Below are positions 12,209-23,469 of a stretch of DNA of 64,000 bases, piece after piece; the stretch's first letter is position 1; each line of letters opens with the position of its first letter. Location: contig NJFT01000019.1 in NCBI GenBank assembly GCA_002221725.1, positions 186,001-250,000 of the forward strand. The letters run 5' to 3'. The stretch comes from Scedosporium boydii. Its lineage: Eukaryota > Ascomycota > Sordariomycetes > Microascales > Microascaceae. The notes under the pieces were generated by a model. That model saw nothing but the letters and a program-made list of their open reading frames with translations, was not told the DNA's origin and made no database searches. The translations under genes and the position numbers were made by a program.

Positions 12209-13403
12209 GGAGCGCATGTTCCACATGGCACGGCCTGGATTTGCTTCAGGTTCCTGTTGGCAGTGGGTAGCTAGCCCAGGCCCATCTCGAAATAGAAATC
12301 CCTTGCCAACAAGCTCCAATTGCAGGGGCTAGGACTGGACCCTCAGGCGAAGGATTGTAGTGTGCTTCGTACAAAGGTAGATCCTGCTCTTTTAAGGAGG
12401 TCGGTCGGGTCCCGAAATTCGTTGGAGATGGCCTGGCCCAGTTAAGGGAAAAGAAGTGACGGGAAAAGAGGACAGACATTAAACAGGACCCCTTGCTTGT
12501 CTCGGTCGCTTCGGACCTTTGGAATCCCAAGATGTTTCTGCTTCCTCCTGAATAATTATCTCCCTTCAACTCTCGACTCTTCTCGCCCCCATTTCCCAAA
12601 TCCGAGCTTCACTCCTCGTGCGGACTTGGTGTTCGACAACCGCGGACTCAACAAATCTTCACCTTCAGGGGTACTTGCAGCACACCACGGAGCCGTCAGC
12701 TCTGCTCAGCCGACGACGCGGCTGGTTGCGTCATTAGAGCTAACGCCCAGTTCCGTGATGCATCCATAGTGGATATTCCTGAAAGTCGAGAGAACGCGTA
12801 CGTACGAAGGAAGTACTGCAAAGCAGAGAACTGGTCACCACGACGGCGACGAACAAGGATTTGGATTTACAACAGATGGTGGTTGCTCTCTTTCAAGTTT
12901 TGGTTCAATTTGACAACAGCCACCAAAGCCAGGATTGGACGCAGAGACGAATGAGGAGGGGCAGTCGAAACCTTTTTTTCCCCAACCTAGCGAAAGCGAG
13001 TGATGCTTTGTTGTCGATCCCCGTCTGAACCGGTTTAAATCCCAACTCGGCCGATCTTCCCTATTTTCCAGGACTTCGTAATACTTCAAACGCGGCGACG
13101 CAAGGTGAACACGAGGCAGAAGGAACCGCCCGAAGCCATCCTCTACTAGAGTCGATCAGAAACAGCCGTCGCGCGCTTGTCTCCACCACCAAGCCTTGGC
13201 TCAGCCACCCAAGCCTTCGTACACCGGATGCTGAAGCGGACAAGGAACATACTGTCCTGACCCTATTTCCGTCTACGTCGAGTCGCTTTATCGGGCATCT
13301 AGTACGTTTGTTCGTGTTCTTCTCCCTTTGTTGATTGGGCACACCCGGCAAGTCGCACTTCAAAGTACCAAGTACTACAGCTCTGGCAGCGCTTTCATCA
13401 ACC

Positions 13404-16400
13404 ATGGCGAGTATGACGTCGGGTAAGTGACCTCCCTTCATGCCCTCCCTTCGTACCTTCCCTTTCTCGAACTGTGAGAACATTCCCCTCTGCTCCCGAA
13501 AAAAAAAAAATAAAAATATTACTACACCCATAATCCCCTTTCAATTGTTCTCTTTGACATGTCAAAAAAAAATTATATTTGGAGTATCTTTTTGTGTATT
13601 GCTCCAGTCCAAGGAAACAAGGACCGCGAGTGATTCGAATAAAGGACGGACGGCCTCTCTAGCTCCGGTGGAACCTTAACACCACATCCTCGATCCCTTG
13701 TTGCACAAGCTGAAAGGGTGGAGGGAAACTGGCTCCCCCATTCCATGAATAGAGCTGAAGGCCATTCCGACTCTACCGCCATTCCAAGAAACGAAAATCC
13801 TATACATAAAGCCCCGCAGCCCTCGCCCTGCGCATTGCTTACTTACACTCCACTTTCACCTAGAACCGTCGCAGACGCACTCTATCAAGCGCAAACCGAT
13901 ACCTCGTAGGGACTCTTCCTCGACTACAACCTCGATTACTTCACGAAGAAACAGCGTCGGGCCTGCCGAACTGTTCCCGATCGAACCTCCCGGGAGTTCC
14001 CAAGCGCCTGTGGCCGAAGAACCTCTCCTCATCTCCGTGCCTGAGCTTACCACTCCACCTGCTCCTCCATCCCCGCCGCCGCCGCCGCCTAAAGAGGAGC
14101 GAGCAGAATCACCTCTTCCATTCCCAGATGCTACCGACCCAGGCCGACCAACAATGCCCTCTTTATTTGTCCCCGAAAGCGAGGGCGTGCTGAGACTCCC
14201 GAGCCCAGCCGCACCTTTCTTGTCGAACCCTGCTGAGGCCATGAGAGAGCAGCCATATCCGCCACCTCAACATATCGACACCAGGGCTGATGGAAAACTG
14301 CGCAAGGCAGCCGATCAGCCGCCAGAAAGACGTCGTGGTACTTCCTTGCAAGGCCGACTGCCTATTCCTGTGATGGATGACGGGATTCATGGGCGAACCG
14401 GACGCCTCGATGCTGTTGATCATCAGCCTCGCGGGAGGAGTGTGTCGGCCCAGCCGCCCACCAGTAGGGATGGCGGGTTTGCTGCCCGGGTTCTCACGAA
14501 ACCCTTCGATGGAGATACGAACTCGCCGCCGCCTGGCCAACAAAGCCCACCTAGGAAGACAGAGAAATTGCGTCGAAGCTTGTTACCAGGTGGAAGATCA
14601 CGCTCGAACTCGCACGACCCCGGCAGCCACCAACCCGAGGCTTGGGTAATTAGTCCCATGAGCACGGAGAATTCGGGTGTTGAGTACAACGCATCCTTGC
14701 TCGTCAAGGCAGAAAAGGTAAGATTTCCTTGTCTCATCTCTCTGGCATCTCATATCTCGGTGCTAACATCAATATATTTAGGTTCCTGAGCTTTGGAATG
14801 ATGCAGCGAATGTCTGCGTATACCTGTACCCGCCGGACTCGGGCTTTGGTCCATCCTTTAAAATACCAAGCTCTGCCATAGCCTCGTCCCTCATCTTTAC
14901 CGAACTCATCCAAAATACGCTTTACCAAACGAGAGGATTCGGTGGTCGAGATAGACTCTCTGTTGAAGATGCAACACGGCCTCGGTCTGCTAGCCCGCCG
15001 ATATCCCCAACTTCTGAATTCGAGTACGGACCGTATTACAACCTATATATTCCGTCTCCAGCACCTACAAATCCCGATCCACAGGGGCTTATGGTTCCAT
15101 TGGACCGGCTAATCTCGATACGCAACCTTTTTGCGTTCCTCACAGGACAGCCACTGGTTGGGACGAAAGTTCACCCTACACCTTTCGCGATCTTCATGCA
15201 GATCTCTAGGCTTTTGGAGGAGTTCGCCTTCACCAGTTTCGACGGACTATCTTTCGGCCAGGAGGTTGACCTGTCGTTTGGTTTCTACATCCGCCAGATC
15301 GGCTTGGGCGATGTTCGGAACAGCCGCGAGAAGACGATTGAAGCCCTGGTTCTTGGTGAAAGGATGCGCTCCGCGGAACTTTACAATGAGGCCTTCACCC
15401 ATGCTGTCGGCAAGTACTCTGCTATTGTTGACCTCAAATCCCATTTATTCGAGCAAGTTTCCAGCCAGACCCGCCAACGTCTGGACCGGGCTCATTTGGG
15501 CCTGCTCAATAGGCAGCATAACGTCAATGTGCGGCTGGAGCAATTTGATTTCCCTTCGTTGTTCACTGGTGTTGCCAATTCTACATCCCTGACAGAGTTC
15601 CGCAATGTCCGGTTCAAGCACTGGAGGAATGCGTTCACGCGAATGAGAAACTTCACCCTGGGTTACTACAAAACCGTCTTTGGAAGCTGGCCACCCAAGG
15701 CGAGCAGCCGGAAGAACCCGTTCTCAGAGAGTGGTCTGAATAGGCTTGTGTTGAAAGCACTTTATTCGGATATGTGCGCACTCTACGACCTGCTGGCTGA
15801 CCGACAGTCTCTGACGCCCCGAGTTATCGACCAAGGGCTCCATGAGATGAAGGAAGGTGACGACCCCGTGATAACTGCACTGAGGCGAATGCTGTCCGAG
15901 TTTGATAACTCGTCTCCTCCTGTGCTGCCACCCATTCCTTTCGACATCCCTATGCTCCCCACGATGACGTCTATTCTGGAGACGTACGACAAGATGCCGG
16001 CGAAGGAGCAGGCAAAGTTCGACAGGAGAATCAAAGGCAATGAGCTTAGGCTAGTCCTTGAGAAGTCTTACGACTACCAAACCAACACCGTGAACCGGGA
16101 TAACCCATTCCTCGTCGAATTTAAGGAGTTTGAGGGGAAGGAGGCTAAAGGCAAGACTGCGGCTGATTTAGCGGACCAAAGGATCGGATACTGGCTGTTC
16201 TTGTATGTCGTGATTCAGTCATTGCCCATCCTGGTTATGGATGCTCCTGGCCTGATGTTCTCGGAGGGGGTAGAGTACTTCTTGTGCGAGCCGCCTATGG
16301 GCAATCCGCCCTGGGCGGAAGACGGGAGCCAGGTACGCAAGCTGTGGTATGAAGTGTCGGGTGGCGCCGGATACGTCGAACTATCGGCGGATGCTGTCCT

Positions 16401-17004
16401 ATTCAGCGTGGAGGCCATCTATCATAGGAGCCACTGTTGGTTGTCTGCCAAACTGTGGGAGGCCGCCCTCCAGGAGGGCCAGCAACCGCTTCAAATTCAG
16501 TCCCCCCTCGATGCTGCCATAGAGGAAGCTTCGGGCGTGCCTCCGGCAACAGCGGCAGCAGTAGCTGCCATGGACTCAAGGGCGGGAACGCCATCGACGC
16601 TTAGTCTCGATACTACGCCTTCCATCTCCGCGTCCCCTGTCATCCACCCTCGAAACCAATCGCCCGGTCCTCGCCAGCTTCCGATCCGAGCTGTCAACCA
16701 CAATCACCGCTCTAGCATTGCGTTTGGCATTGAACCAGTGTTCGATCTCCCAGAGGGGCTCATGCTTCCCCCTGATCGTGGCTCCCGGGTCGTCAGTCAT
16801 GATCGAGGCAGCTCCGTGAATCTTGCACCAGCTGGTAACCTGTACAGTCACCGCAGCGTGTCTGTGGGCAACCTGTCGGCCCTCTCTAGCGTTCAACCCG
16901 TGACGAGCCCCGAGTCGCCTTCGAACCAGGGAGCCACGTTTGACGATATTCTCGGGAAGTCAGATAACAAGAAAAAGAAGCGGAAGACTTTCTTCTTTTC
17001 CTAG
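13404..17004 (+). CDS. large fungal protein of unknown function (1031 aa)
   Basis: Three exons, 13404-13422, 13864-14717 and 14782-17004, give 1031 residues. The first exon is only 19 nt (MASMTS plus one base), followed by a 441-nt intron ending CTAG. The join yields MASMTSEPSQTHSIKRKPIPRRD. Residues up to about 290 are Ser/Pro-rich and disordered. A conserved-looking globular part starts with VPELWNDAANVCVYLYPP at exon 3 and continues through a helical region (ISIRNLFAFLTGQPLVGTK, RLLEEFAFTSFDGL, RQIGLGDVRNSREKTIEAL) to about residue 750. The C-terminal quarter is low-complexity and ends in a Lys-rich, Phe-rich tail (KKKKRKTFFFS). I associate this layout with a fungus-specific uncharacterised family (a DUF) but cannot verify its number, and assign no function. 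No membrane segment is evident. It converges on RAD17. Confidence 0.85.
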
Positions 17005-17790
17005 GGTGAGAAGCCTTGAGTACTTTCGATGGCCTTAGAAGCCCTCTACTCGGATCGCCGCCTGGGATGGCCCATATTGTACGCTGCGAGTAGTTTTTGT
17101 TCTTTGTTTACCTTTCTGTTGTCTTGAAAGATCCTCCTCCGATGCATTTAATATTGGCCCACGAACTACACCTGCATCTGTCTGAGAGGAGGATATCCTA
17201 GTTTTCCGTTTGGTCTTTTCGTCTTGGTTTTGGGAGTAAATACGGCATAAAAGCATAAAAATATACCCAGACAGCATGGGTTCGTTTTCTTTCTAGGCAT
17301 AGTTTGGCATACACGTTCGCATTTTGGGATTTTCTTCCTTTTTGGCGTGTCTATTTATAGAATTGTCTGCGAGCGAACAACTTCGTATTTTGCTCCTTGG
17401 GCGATGGGCACTGAGGATTTGGATTCAATGAAATCTTTGGTGTTTATTCATGATATATGACTGTTGATCTGGATGAGAGTGGGCGTTTCTTAATTCCGAT
17501 TTTAAGTGTATTTCTCTCGAGACTTTTTTTCTGATAATTATTCCATATATATACCCTCCGAGTCGTTTGATAACCTCCCAGACACCTGTACTCCTTGATT
17601 TCAGCCCTTGCAGGATAGAGGAATATATATTTACAGGCAAGTTACGGACGACTTGTGTCCCATGCTCCCGAGCTGGGGATAGAAAGAAACAAAAGAAGAA
17701 TCGAAAAAAAAAATTATAAATGAAAAATAAAAAATCAAACCTGTATCGCCTCCCTCACCACATCGTTACAACCTTGCATTTCGGAACGTT
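17005..17790. other. convergent 3' intergenic region
   Basis: These 786 bases separate two convergent genes. They are T-rich on the + strand near 17100-17350 and A-rich near 17700, consistent with opposing 3' UTRs and polyadenylation signals. Nothing coding is recognised. Confidence 0.5.
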
Positions 17791-20503
17791 TCAGTCCGAT
17801 TCGATATCATCATCACTCAGCACCAGCTTCTGAACCTGCAACCCCGCCACAGAAGCAGAAAGTCCCGCCGCCGCTCCGCCACCCCTAACCCTGATCCCCG
17901 CGGATCCCTTCTTCTTAGGCGAGGCCTCCTCCGTAGGTCGGTCCGTAGCCCACGCCTCCCCAGCAACAGCGCCATCCTCGACATCGTCAGCCTCGGCCTC
18001 GTCGTCGGGCCCCACGCCGATGCCGCGGAAGGACACGACCTTTTCAATCTCGCGCTGTCGGAGGGTCGAGTTCTGCAGCGGGGTTTTCCTGCGTGCGCGG
18101 CCGATGAGAGCCATGTAGGGGAGCCTTTCGAGCACGAGCTCGCGGCGGGCTGCGCTGCCAAGGGAGAGGAGTGGCGCCGTGCCGCCGTCTTCTGACTTGG
18201 AATTGGTCTGAGCTGCCGTGTTGTTGGATTTGGTGGGGGACTGGTAATGGTTCCGAGAGGAAGAGGCGCGAAGAAAGAGGCTGGCACCGTCCGTTATGGA
18301 CCGGTTATTGTGGGCGTGGCTGTCCTCGCCGTTGAGCAGCTTCGTGGACCACACGTCGACTAGACTTTCCATCTCTTCCTTCGAACGCCAAAGTTTGAGA
18401 CTCGTGGGGTAGAACATCTTGAACGTGTCTGAGCTCTTGCCCGGTCCGGATGCTATCCGCTTCACGGGGTGAGGGAGCGCGAATAACATGCCGCGAACGG
18501 CCACTTGGAAGGCCATCTCGTCCTGCCGGACAATGTGGCTTCCTGTATCTCGACCGAAATAAGCGCCGGAGGCGCCTCTTCCGCCAAAGAACGAATCCCA
18601 GGATGGACAGAGCAGGTCGCTATCCGATAAAGCGTCAATGCAGCCATTGATGTAGTCGATGGGATCATTGGCGTCGTCCGGGCAGGAAGACTCGCAGGAT
18701 AAAGCGTAATTCTCGTGTAAGGCAGAGATGAACGTGCCGGTATCGGCTCCGATCTCATCAATCAACGTATCCACAGAGACTTGGGACCGCTTTGGCCGTG
18801 CGCAGTGCTGAAGATAAGCTGGTAACGTCTCGACGGGATCTCCAGCCACCGGAGCTTCGTCCCTCTTATTGTAAACGACCTTCCCGACGGCGTGAAATAT
18901 GCCAAGGCTGGCTTCCCTCTGCGTGATCTGCTCTAGACTCTCCATCTCATCGCGGGTCAAGGCTATGCCATCCTTGGCACCCCTCTTCGACTTCGTAAAC
19001 GAAATCTTTGCGCCCCAATCGGCATCCTGATCTCCCTTGAGACATAGGAACTCGAGAGAAGAAACAGCGCTCCGTATGTCACCGATTTCCCCGAGGCGTT
19101 TCAGCACTTGGGGCCCAGGTGTTCGCCGCCGCCCAGACTTCCTTGCCTCTTTCATCACCACTAACTCTAGAGCTTTTGTGAGGAGCGATGGTGCAATAGC
19201 GTTGAACTCGATAAGTCCTGTTCCGGGATGCCGCATGATTTCTGGCCCTAGTAAGCGATGGGCCGTGAAGCTATCCGCGGAAGCTGAGGTTGTCGTGAGC
19301 AAGGTCTCCGAAATGACCATTATGATGGGGGCGACTGGCTTCTTAGGTCTCTGAGAAAAGTCGGCCGCAGATGGTGTATTCTCATTAAGGTAAGCCAAGA
19401 GGGCGTTTCGGAAACTTGTTAAGGCAGTCGATGAGCGCGTGAAAGTGTTGGGAAATTCTTCGATGAGTATTATCCGTTGTAGATCCGCCGATGTCGAACT
19501 GGGAGTATTGGGGTGGTTCTCTGGGCCGGACTCCAGTTCCAGGCCTCCAAATTTCCCACCGAGGCCGAGAAAGGCTTCGAACTGGGCCGAAGGTGACTGC
19601 ATTCCCGGAACAAAACTCCCAAGCGGGCTCTTGTATTCCAGAAGCTCGCAGCCCATATCATTCGCTAAGAGACGGGCGGTAGTCGTCTTCCCCGTGCCAG
19701 CAGCACCCTTGAGCAGAAGAATTCTCTGGCGTAATTGCCCACTAAGGACACCCTCTATCCACCGGCGCACATCAGCTACCTTCTTCTTGTGCACAGCGAG
19801 CTCGTCTAAGTTTATAGGGCCAAATCGTTCCGACCACGGGCGTAGATCGTCATCCACCCGTCCTAGCCTAGTGGGTTTCGGTGGTCGCACAAACATCTGG
19901 GTCGGATTTCGGGTCGAAGAAGTGGAAGTCTTTTGTGGGTCACCGAACAGGCGCTTTCTCGCCTTCTCTCCAACAATGGAGGACGCATGCGCCTTGTGGT
20001 ACGATACATCGTCGTCGTCGGAAATCGGGTCGCCCGTAATGTCGTCGACCGGTGTTTTCGCTCTGGCGGAGGACATTGCCGATGCTTGGGACCTTTGAGC
20101 CTGCTTGGAGAAGAGAGTCAAGAGGTCGGCTGTCTTGCCCTTCTCTTCAATCTTAACCTTCTTCTGGGGCCGGCTTCGTAGTTTCTCGGGGCTCGCAGAC
20201 GGACTCAAATTGGCACCATTCTTGCTCTAAAGGGCAAAATAATATAGATTAGCCCGAAATAGTCCACGGGTCGCTTGGAATTAAGGAGAAGTGGGCTAGA
20301 TTTACACTTAAAGCTCCTCGGGTTGCCCTCTTCAGCGGACTAGGCGAAGCAGTTGGGGCGCGACTCGAGGAAGCTGAAGCAGCGGCTTTTGGATTTGGCG
20401 ACGAATTGAGGAATCGGGTTAGCAAGTTGTCTTGTGGGCGATCCGGTTCGTCATCGGACGTCTCGACGACATTCTTCCTTCGACGCTTCGCGGGAGGCGC
20501 CAT
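17791..20503 (-). CDS. RAD17: Rad17 checkpoint clamp loader
   Basis: Two exons, 20503-20306 and 20226-17791, give 877 residues; the 79-nt intron joins at phase 0. After a basic, disordered N-terminus (MAPPAKRRRK) comes RPWSERFGPINLDELAVHKKKVADVRRW, the typical start of the Rad17/Rad24 AAA+ module. The Walker A loop GAAGTGKT lies at about residues 240-247. The Walker B-like strand RIILIEEFPN is near residue 320, with IEE in place of a canonical DE pair. Rad17 replaces Rfc1 in an RFC-like complex that loads the 9-1-1 clamp at damaged DNA and so starts the Mec1/ATR checkpoint in the nucleus. The C-terminal 90 residues are acidic and end EADDVEDGA...LVLSDDDIESD, again disordered. The size is larger than budding-yeast Rad24 (about 660) but usual for Pezizomycotina (recalled). 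Family call strong. Confidence 0.92.
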
Positions 20504-21220
20504 CGGATGGGAGGAGGGCGCCTAGCTAGCGGGCAGTCATGGAGCAGCAGCTTTAGCAATGAGATGATGGAAGTTCGGGTAGATTGGAGCTTCGTGCGAC
20601 GTGTTCGGGATGAATTGTTAGCAAAATACGCTCGTTTCGTTGGAAAATTAGGCAGGCAATCGTTTGTCGACAGAGCTGAATATGCCCTGCATCATATCCT
20701 CCTTGCTGGAAAGGGAAGGGCAGGGAATGCCCGTCAATTGATGTCAGTTCCTATTTCAGCCTTGCTCGTAGGGCCAACCAGGCAGGTCGCACTCAGCACA
20801 GGCAGGTGCATCGAAGTGGCAAGAGGGGGTGCTGTACCTTCGTTAAATACGCGTTAATTGGCCCATAAATAGTATAAACACTGGGGCCTATGCACTGTAG
20901 CCCTGGGCGGGGCATCAATCGATTCAATGATGAAATTCAAGAATAGCAATGCTGGGGGATGAGTAGACTTCAAGAGCATTCAATTTGATGTCAGCAATAC
21001 AGTCTAATTGAGTATTAACAGTCTGGATCTTGGTAGTAAACACAATAACTCCAGCCGACCCATTGTCATAACTGCTAAGATCAAATGAATAAATGAATTG
21101 AAGGCAAGCAGCGATATTGTTCAAATGCTATTTTCGCCCATGATGTTGAGACTCCCAACCTTGGAAACAACTAAAACAACCTGATGAATTGCCAACCCAA
21201 AAACAACCGATACATTTTTA
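20504..21220. other. intergenic, RAD17 promoter side
   Basis: About 717 bases lie between the RAD17 ATG (-) and the 3' end of the next minus-strand gene. An AT-rich stretch near 20900-21200 is likely the neighbour's 3' UTR. No coding or RNA gene is recognised. Confidence 0.5.
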
Positions 21221-22602
21221 TTAGAAAGTCCAGCCATGGAAGTCATCCACAAACCGCACCGCAGCAGCTAAATATCGTTCATGGACATCGCCCCACGTGT
21301 GTGCTGCTGTTCTCATTGCGCGGATAGCTACGGACAGTCAGTATGGGGGCAGGGCATTTGCTCGTCAAGGGGCATGACGAAACTAACCTTTGACATAATG
21401 AGCATCTGCTGACCAGGGAGAAGTAAGTGCCTTGTTCTCCACGTATGTCCAGTGCCTGCCCTTCAACGTAGAAGGGTCAATATAGTCCGGGTCGATTTGA
21501 GGTCGCAGGAGAGCAATGTAGATAGCTAAAGTGTACAGCACCCAACCCCGGACCAAACTCTCATGGAACTTTCCGGGGATGAGGGGCAGTAACACTCTTA
21601 TAGCATGGCTTGTAGTAAGGACGTGGACCAAAAAGAAGTTATAGCTGTGCGTTCCGGGCGCAACAGTGGCGACGAGGAGAGCAACGGCGGCTTCTTGGCA
21701 TTCTTCAAACTGTTTCGCCGGATCTTTAATCTCCCAAGCGTTCCAGTACTCGAGTAAGAGGTCTTCATGCTTTTCGAAAAGCAAGTCGAGGTTCTCGAGT
21801 TGGCGCTTGGGGAATAGGTTGTCAAACCGACTATCACCCCTAACCTTGTCCAAAAGTTCCGACAAGGAGTGTGAAGTGAAGGGCGATGGTCTTGTATATT
21901 TAGGATCATCAATATACTTGTGCAAATAGTTGAACTGCACTGAAGCCAGGGCTAGAGACTCAATTGCCAGCTCTTTGCAGTTGATCTCGTATGCGTAGCC
22001 CAAGTGGATCAAGGGATGCCCGACTGTTCAGAATCATGTTAGCAGCGGCAGTTGCAAAGGCATACTCAAGGTTGTTGGCATGATAACTGATAGTAATAAT
22101 AATACTTACGGCCTCCAAAAAGCCCACTTACTAGTGGCCTCTTGTCTTGGAACATGTAATTTTCCAAGAGCTTCTTCCAGTTATAGGAGAAGCGCATGAC
22201 GAGCTGATCTTCAAAGTAGTCGACGAAGGCCCGCTGATAGTTACGGTCACCTAGGTAATCGACCCAGTCCTCCTCGGTAATTTCACAAGGCGACTCAGTC
22301 CAAGGTTCCAGCTCGGCGATTTGCTTGTCATAGATAGTACGCAGCTGATCCTCATTCGCTCCCAGAAGGTATGCCGAGGAGAGCACATGAGCATTGTGAT
22401 TATCGAACTGGAGATTGTGGTAAATGATTGAGTAGTTGGCATGATTTGCCCTGATAAGATGCTTTAGGCATCGTGCGCGGCGGTCTGGGTTAGTTTCGAT
22501 ATTGTGAGCTTCGGCGGGTGGGATATCAAAGACAATAGCTGGCGCCGTATGAGAGCCGACGAAGCGGCTCACAACAGGGATGTAGGAAAGAAAAGAAGAC
22601 AT
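21221..22602 (-). CDS. questin-oxidase-like protein (AflY/HypA family)
   Basis: Three exons, 22602-22110, 22023-21388 and 21327-21221, give 411 residues with phase-1 joins at both introns (86 and 60 nt). The first join restores GLFGGLGHPLIHLGYAYEINCKEL, the signature region of the questin oxidase/AflY family (Pfam Questin_oxidase, formerly DUF4243). Other family-like blocks are NHANYSIIYHNLQFDNHNAHVLSSAYLLGA near residue 55 and YVKAIRAMRTAAHTWGDVHERYLAAAVRFVDDFHGW at the C-terminus. Studied members carry out Baeyer-Villiger-type ring oxidation of anthraquinone or related aromatic polyketides; many genomic copies have no assigned substrate. No polyketide synthase or other cluster gene is in the window, so this copy stands alone between RAD17 and a ubiquitin-ligase-like gene. 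Family confident, substrate unknown. Confidence 0.87.
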
Positions 22603-23469
22603 GATTTGAGAGCCAGCTCTTGACGCTCATATATGAGTAAGAATGAAGGAGAAGCTAGGAATGCGGGATTGTGTGTCTGGTGAGCTTGGCGTTGGTGGGT
22701 CTAGGGATGAGCTCTTCAAGATCTGCTTTGCCTTGTGAGATGAGTTGACCTTGAGATGGAACAGGTGATGTGTAAGTTGTCAGTCTCGAGTTGCTCCTTG
22801 TGTCTGACACCTGTGTTGCCCAAGCACCTCGAGAATGCGGGGAATTAGGCGCGTCCGCTTACACGGCCCAAGATGAAGCAGATGCCTTTCTCAATGGTGA
22901 AGCCCTGAAGGATGTGTCTTGCAGTAACGTTGCTCGGCACTGAGTGTTGATCTCAACAATTTTGGGATGACGACCTAGATTTTGTAGCTATAGAAGAAGA
23001 GTCCCGCCTTGGTAGGACCAGGGGGGCTGGGTCATTGAGACGAGAGGCCTGGCCACTAACAGCGCAGCACATGCCACGGTGGAAGTGGTCAAGCTCAGGC
23101 TAACTCTGGCTGGCCTGCCAGGCCATTGTTGACTGGCCCAGTGACGACAGCTCCGGCTGGTGGTGGAGTTCTCAACAGTATCAGTGGCAATTAATACCGT
23201 ACAGCGCACTCACGCATTCGTCGCCTGATTTGTCAAGTTGTTCATCCCAATAGCCGCGAATTTTCCGCGAGGGCACGCATCGCGTCGACCCCATCAATCC
23301 CTACATTGGCTGCACATTGTGTTTTGCTTCGAGCTTCTTCCCTAACCTCCTGCCACCAAACCAACAATAAGGGGAAGACCCGCACTCCCACATAGATCCG
23401 GCTAGGTTACAACATACTCCGAGGCTATAAAAGAGTACATCCGTCGTGTTTATCCTAGCCATCGACATC
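22603..23469. other. divergent promoter region, 867 bp
   Basis: This region separates the divergent starts of the questin-oxidase-like gene (-) and the HECT_2 gene (+). It contains a small GC-rich inverted repeat near 23112-23124 (GGCCTG and CAGGCC around one base), which is common by chance. No gene is visible. Confidence 0.5.

Larger units (their letters stand above)
8132..13403. other. 5.3-kb gene-free region between divergent genes
   Basis: This lies between the starts of the zinc-cluster gene (-) and the large unknown gene (+). Open frames are short, have no recognisable domains and do not splice into anything longer. The region contains a CA dinucleotide run near 9750-9770, a 20-bp-period direct repeat near 12180, a palindromic double CCAAT element at 8461 and six copies of the CTTCGTAC/GTACGAAG octamer between 11442 and 13222. 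It may hold long 5' leaders, non-coding transcripts or simply spacer DNA. Confidence 0.5.

Noticed and set aside
13553..13566. Perfect 14-bp palindrome TTTGACATGTCAAA in an intron
   Set aside because: Several such palindromes are expected by chance in a window of this size, and nothing else supports a role.
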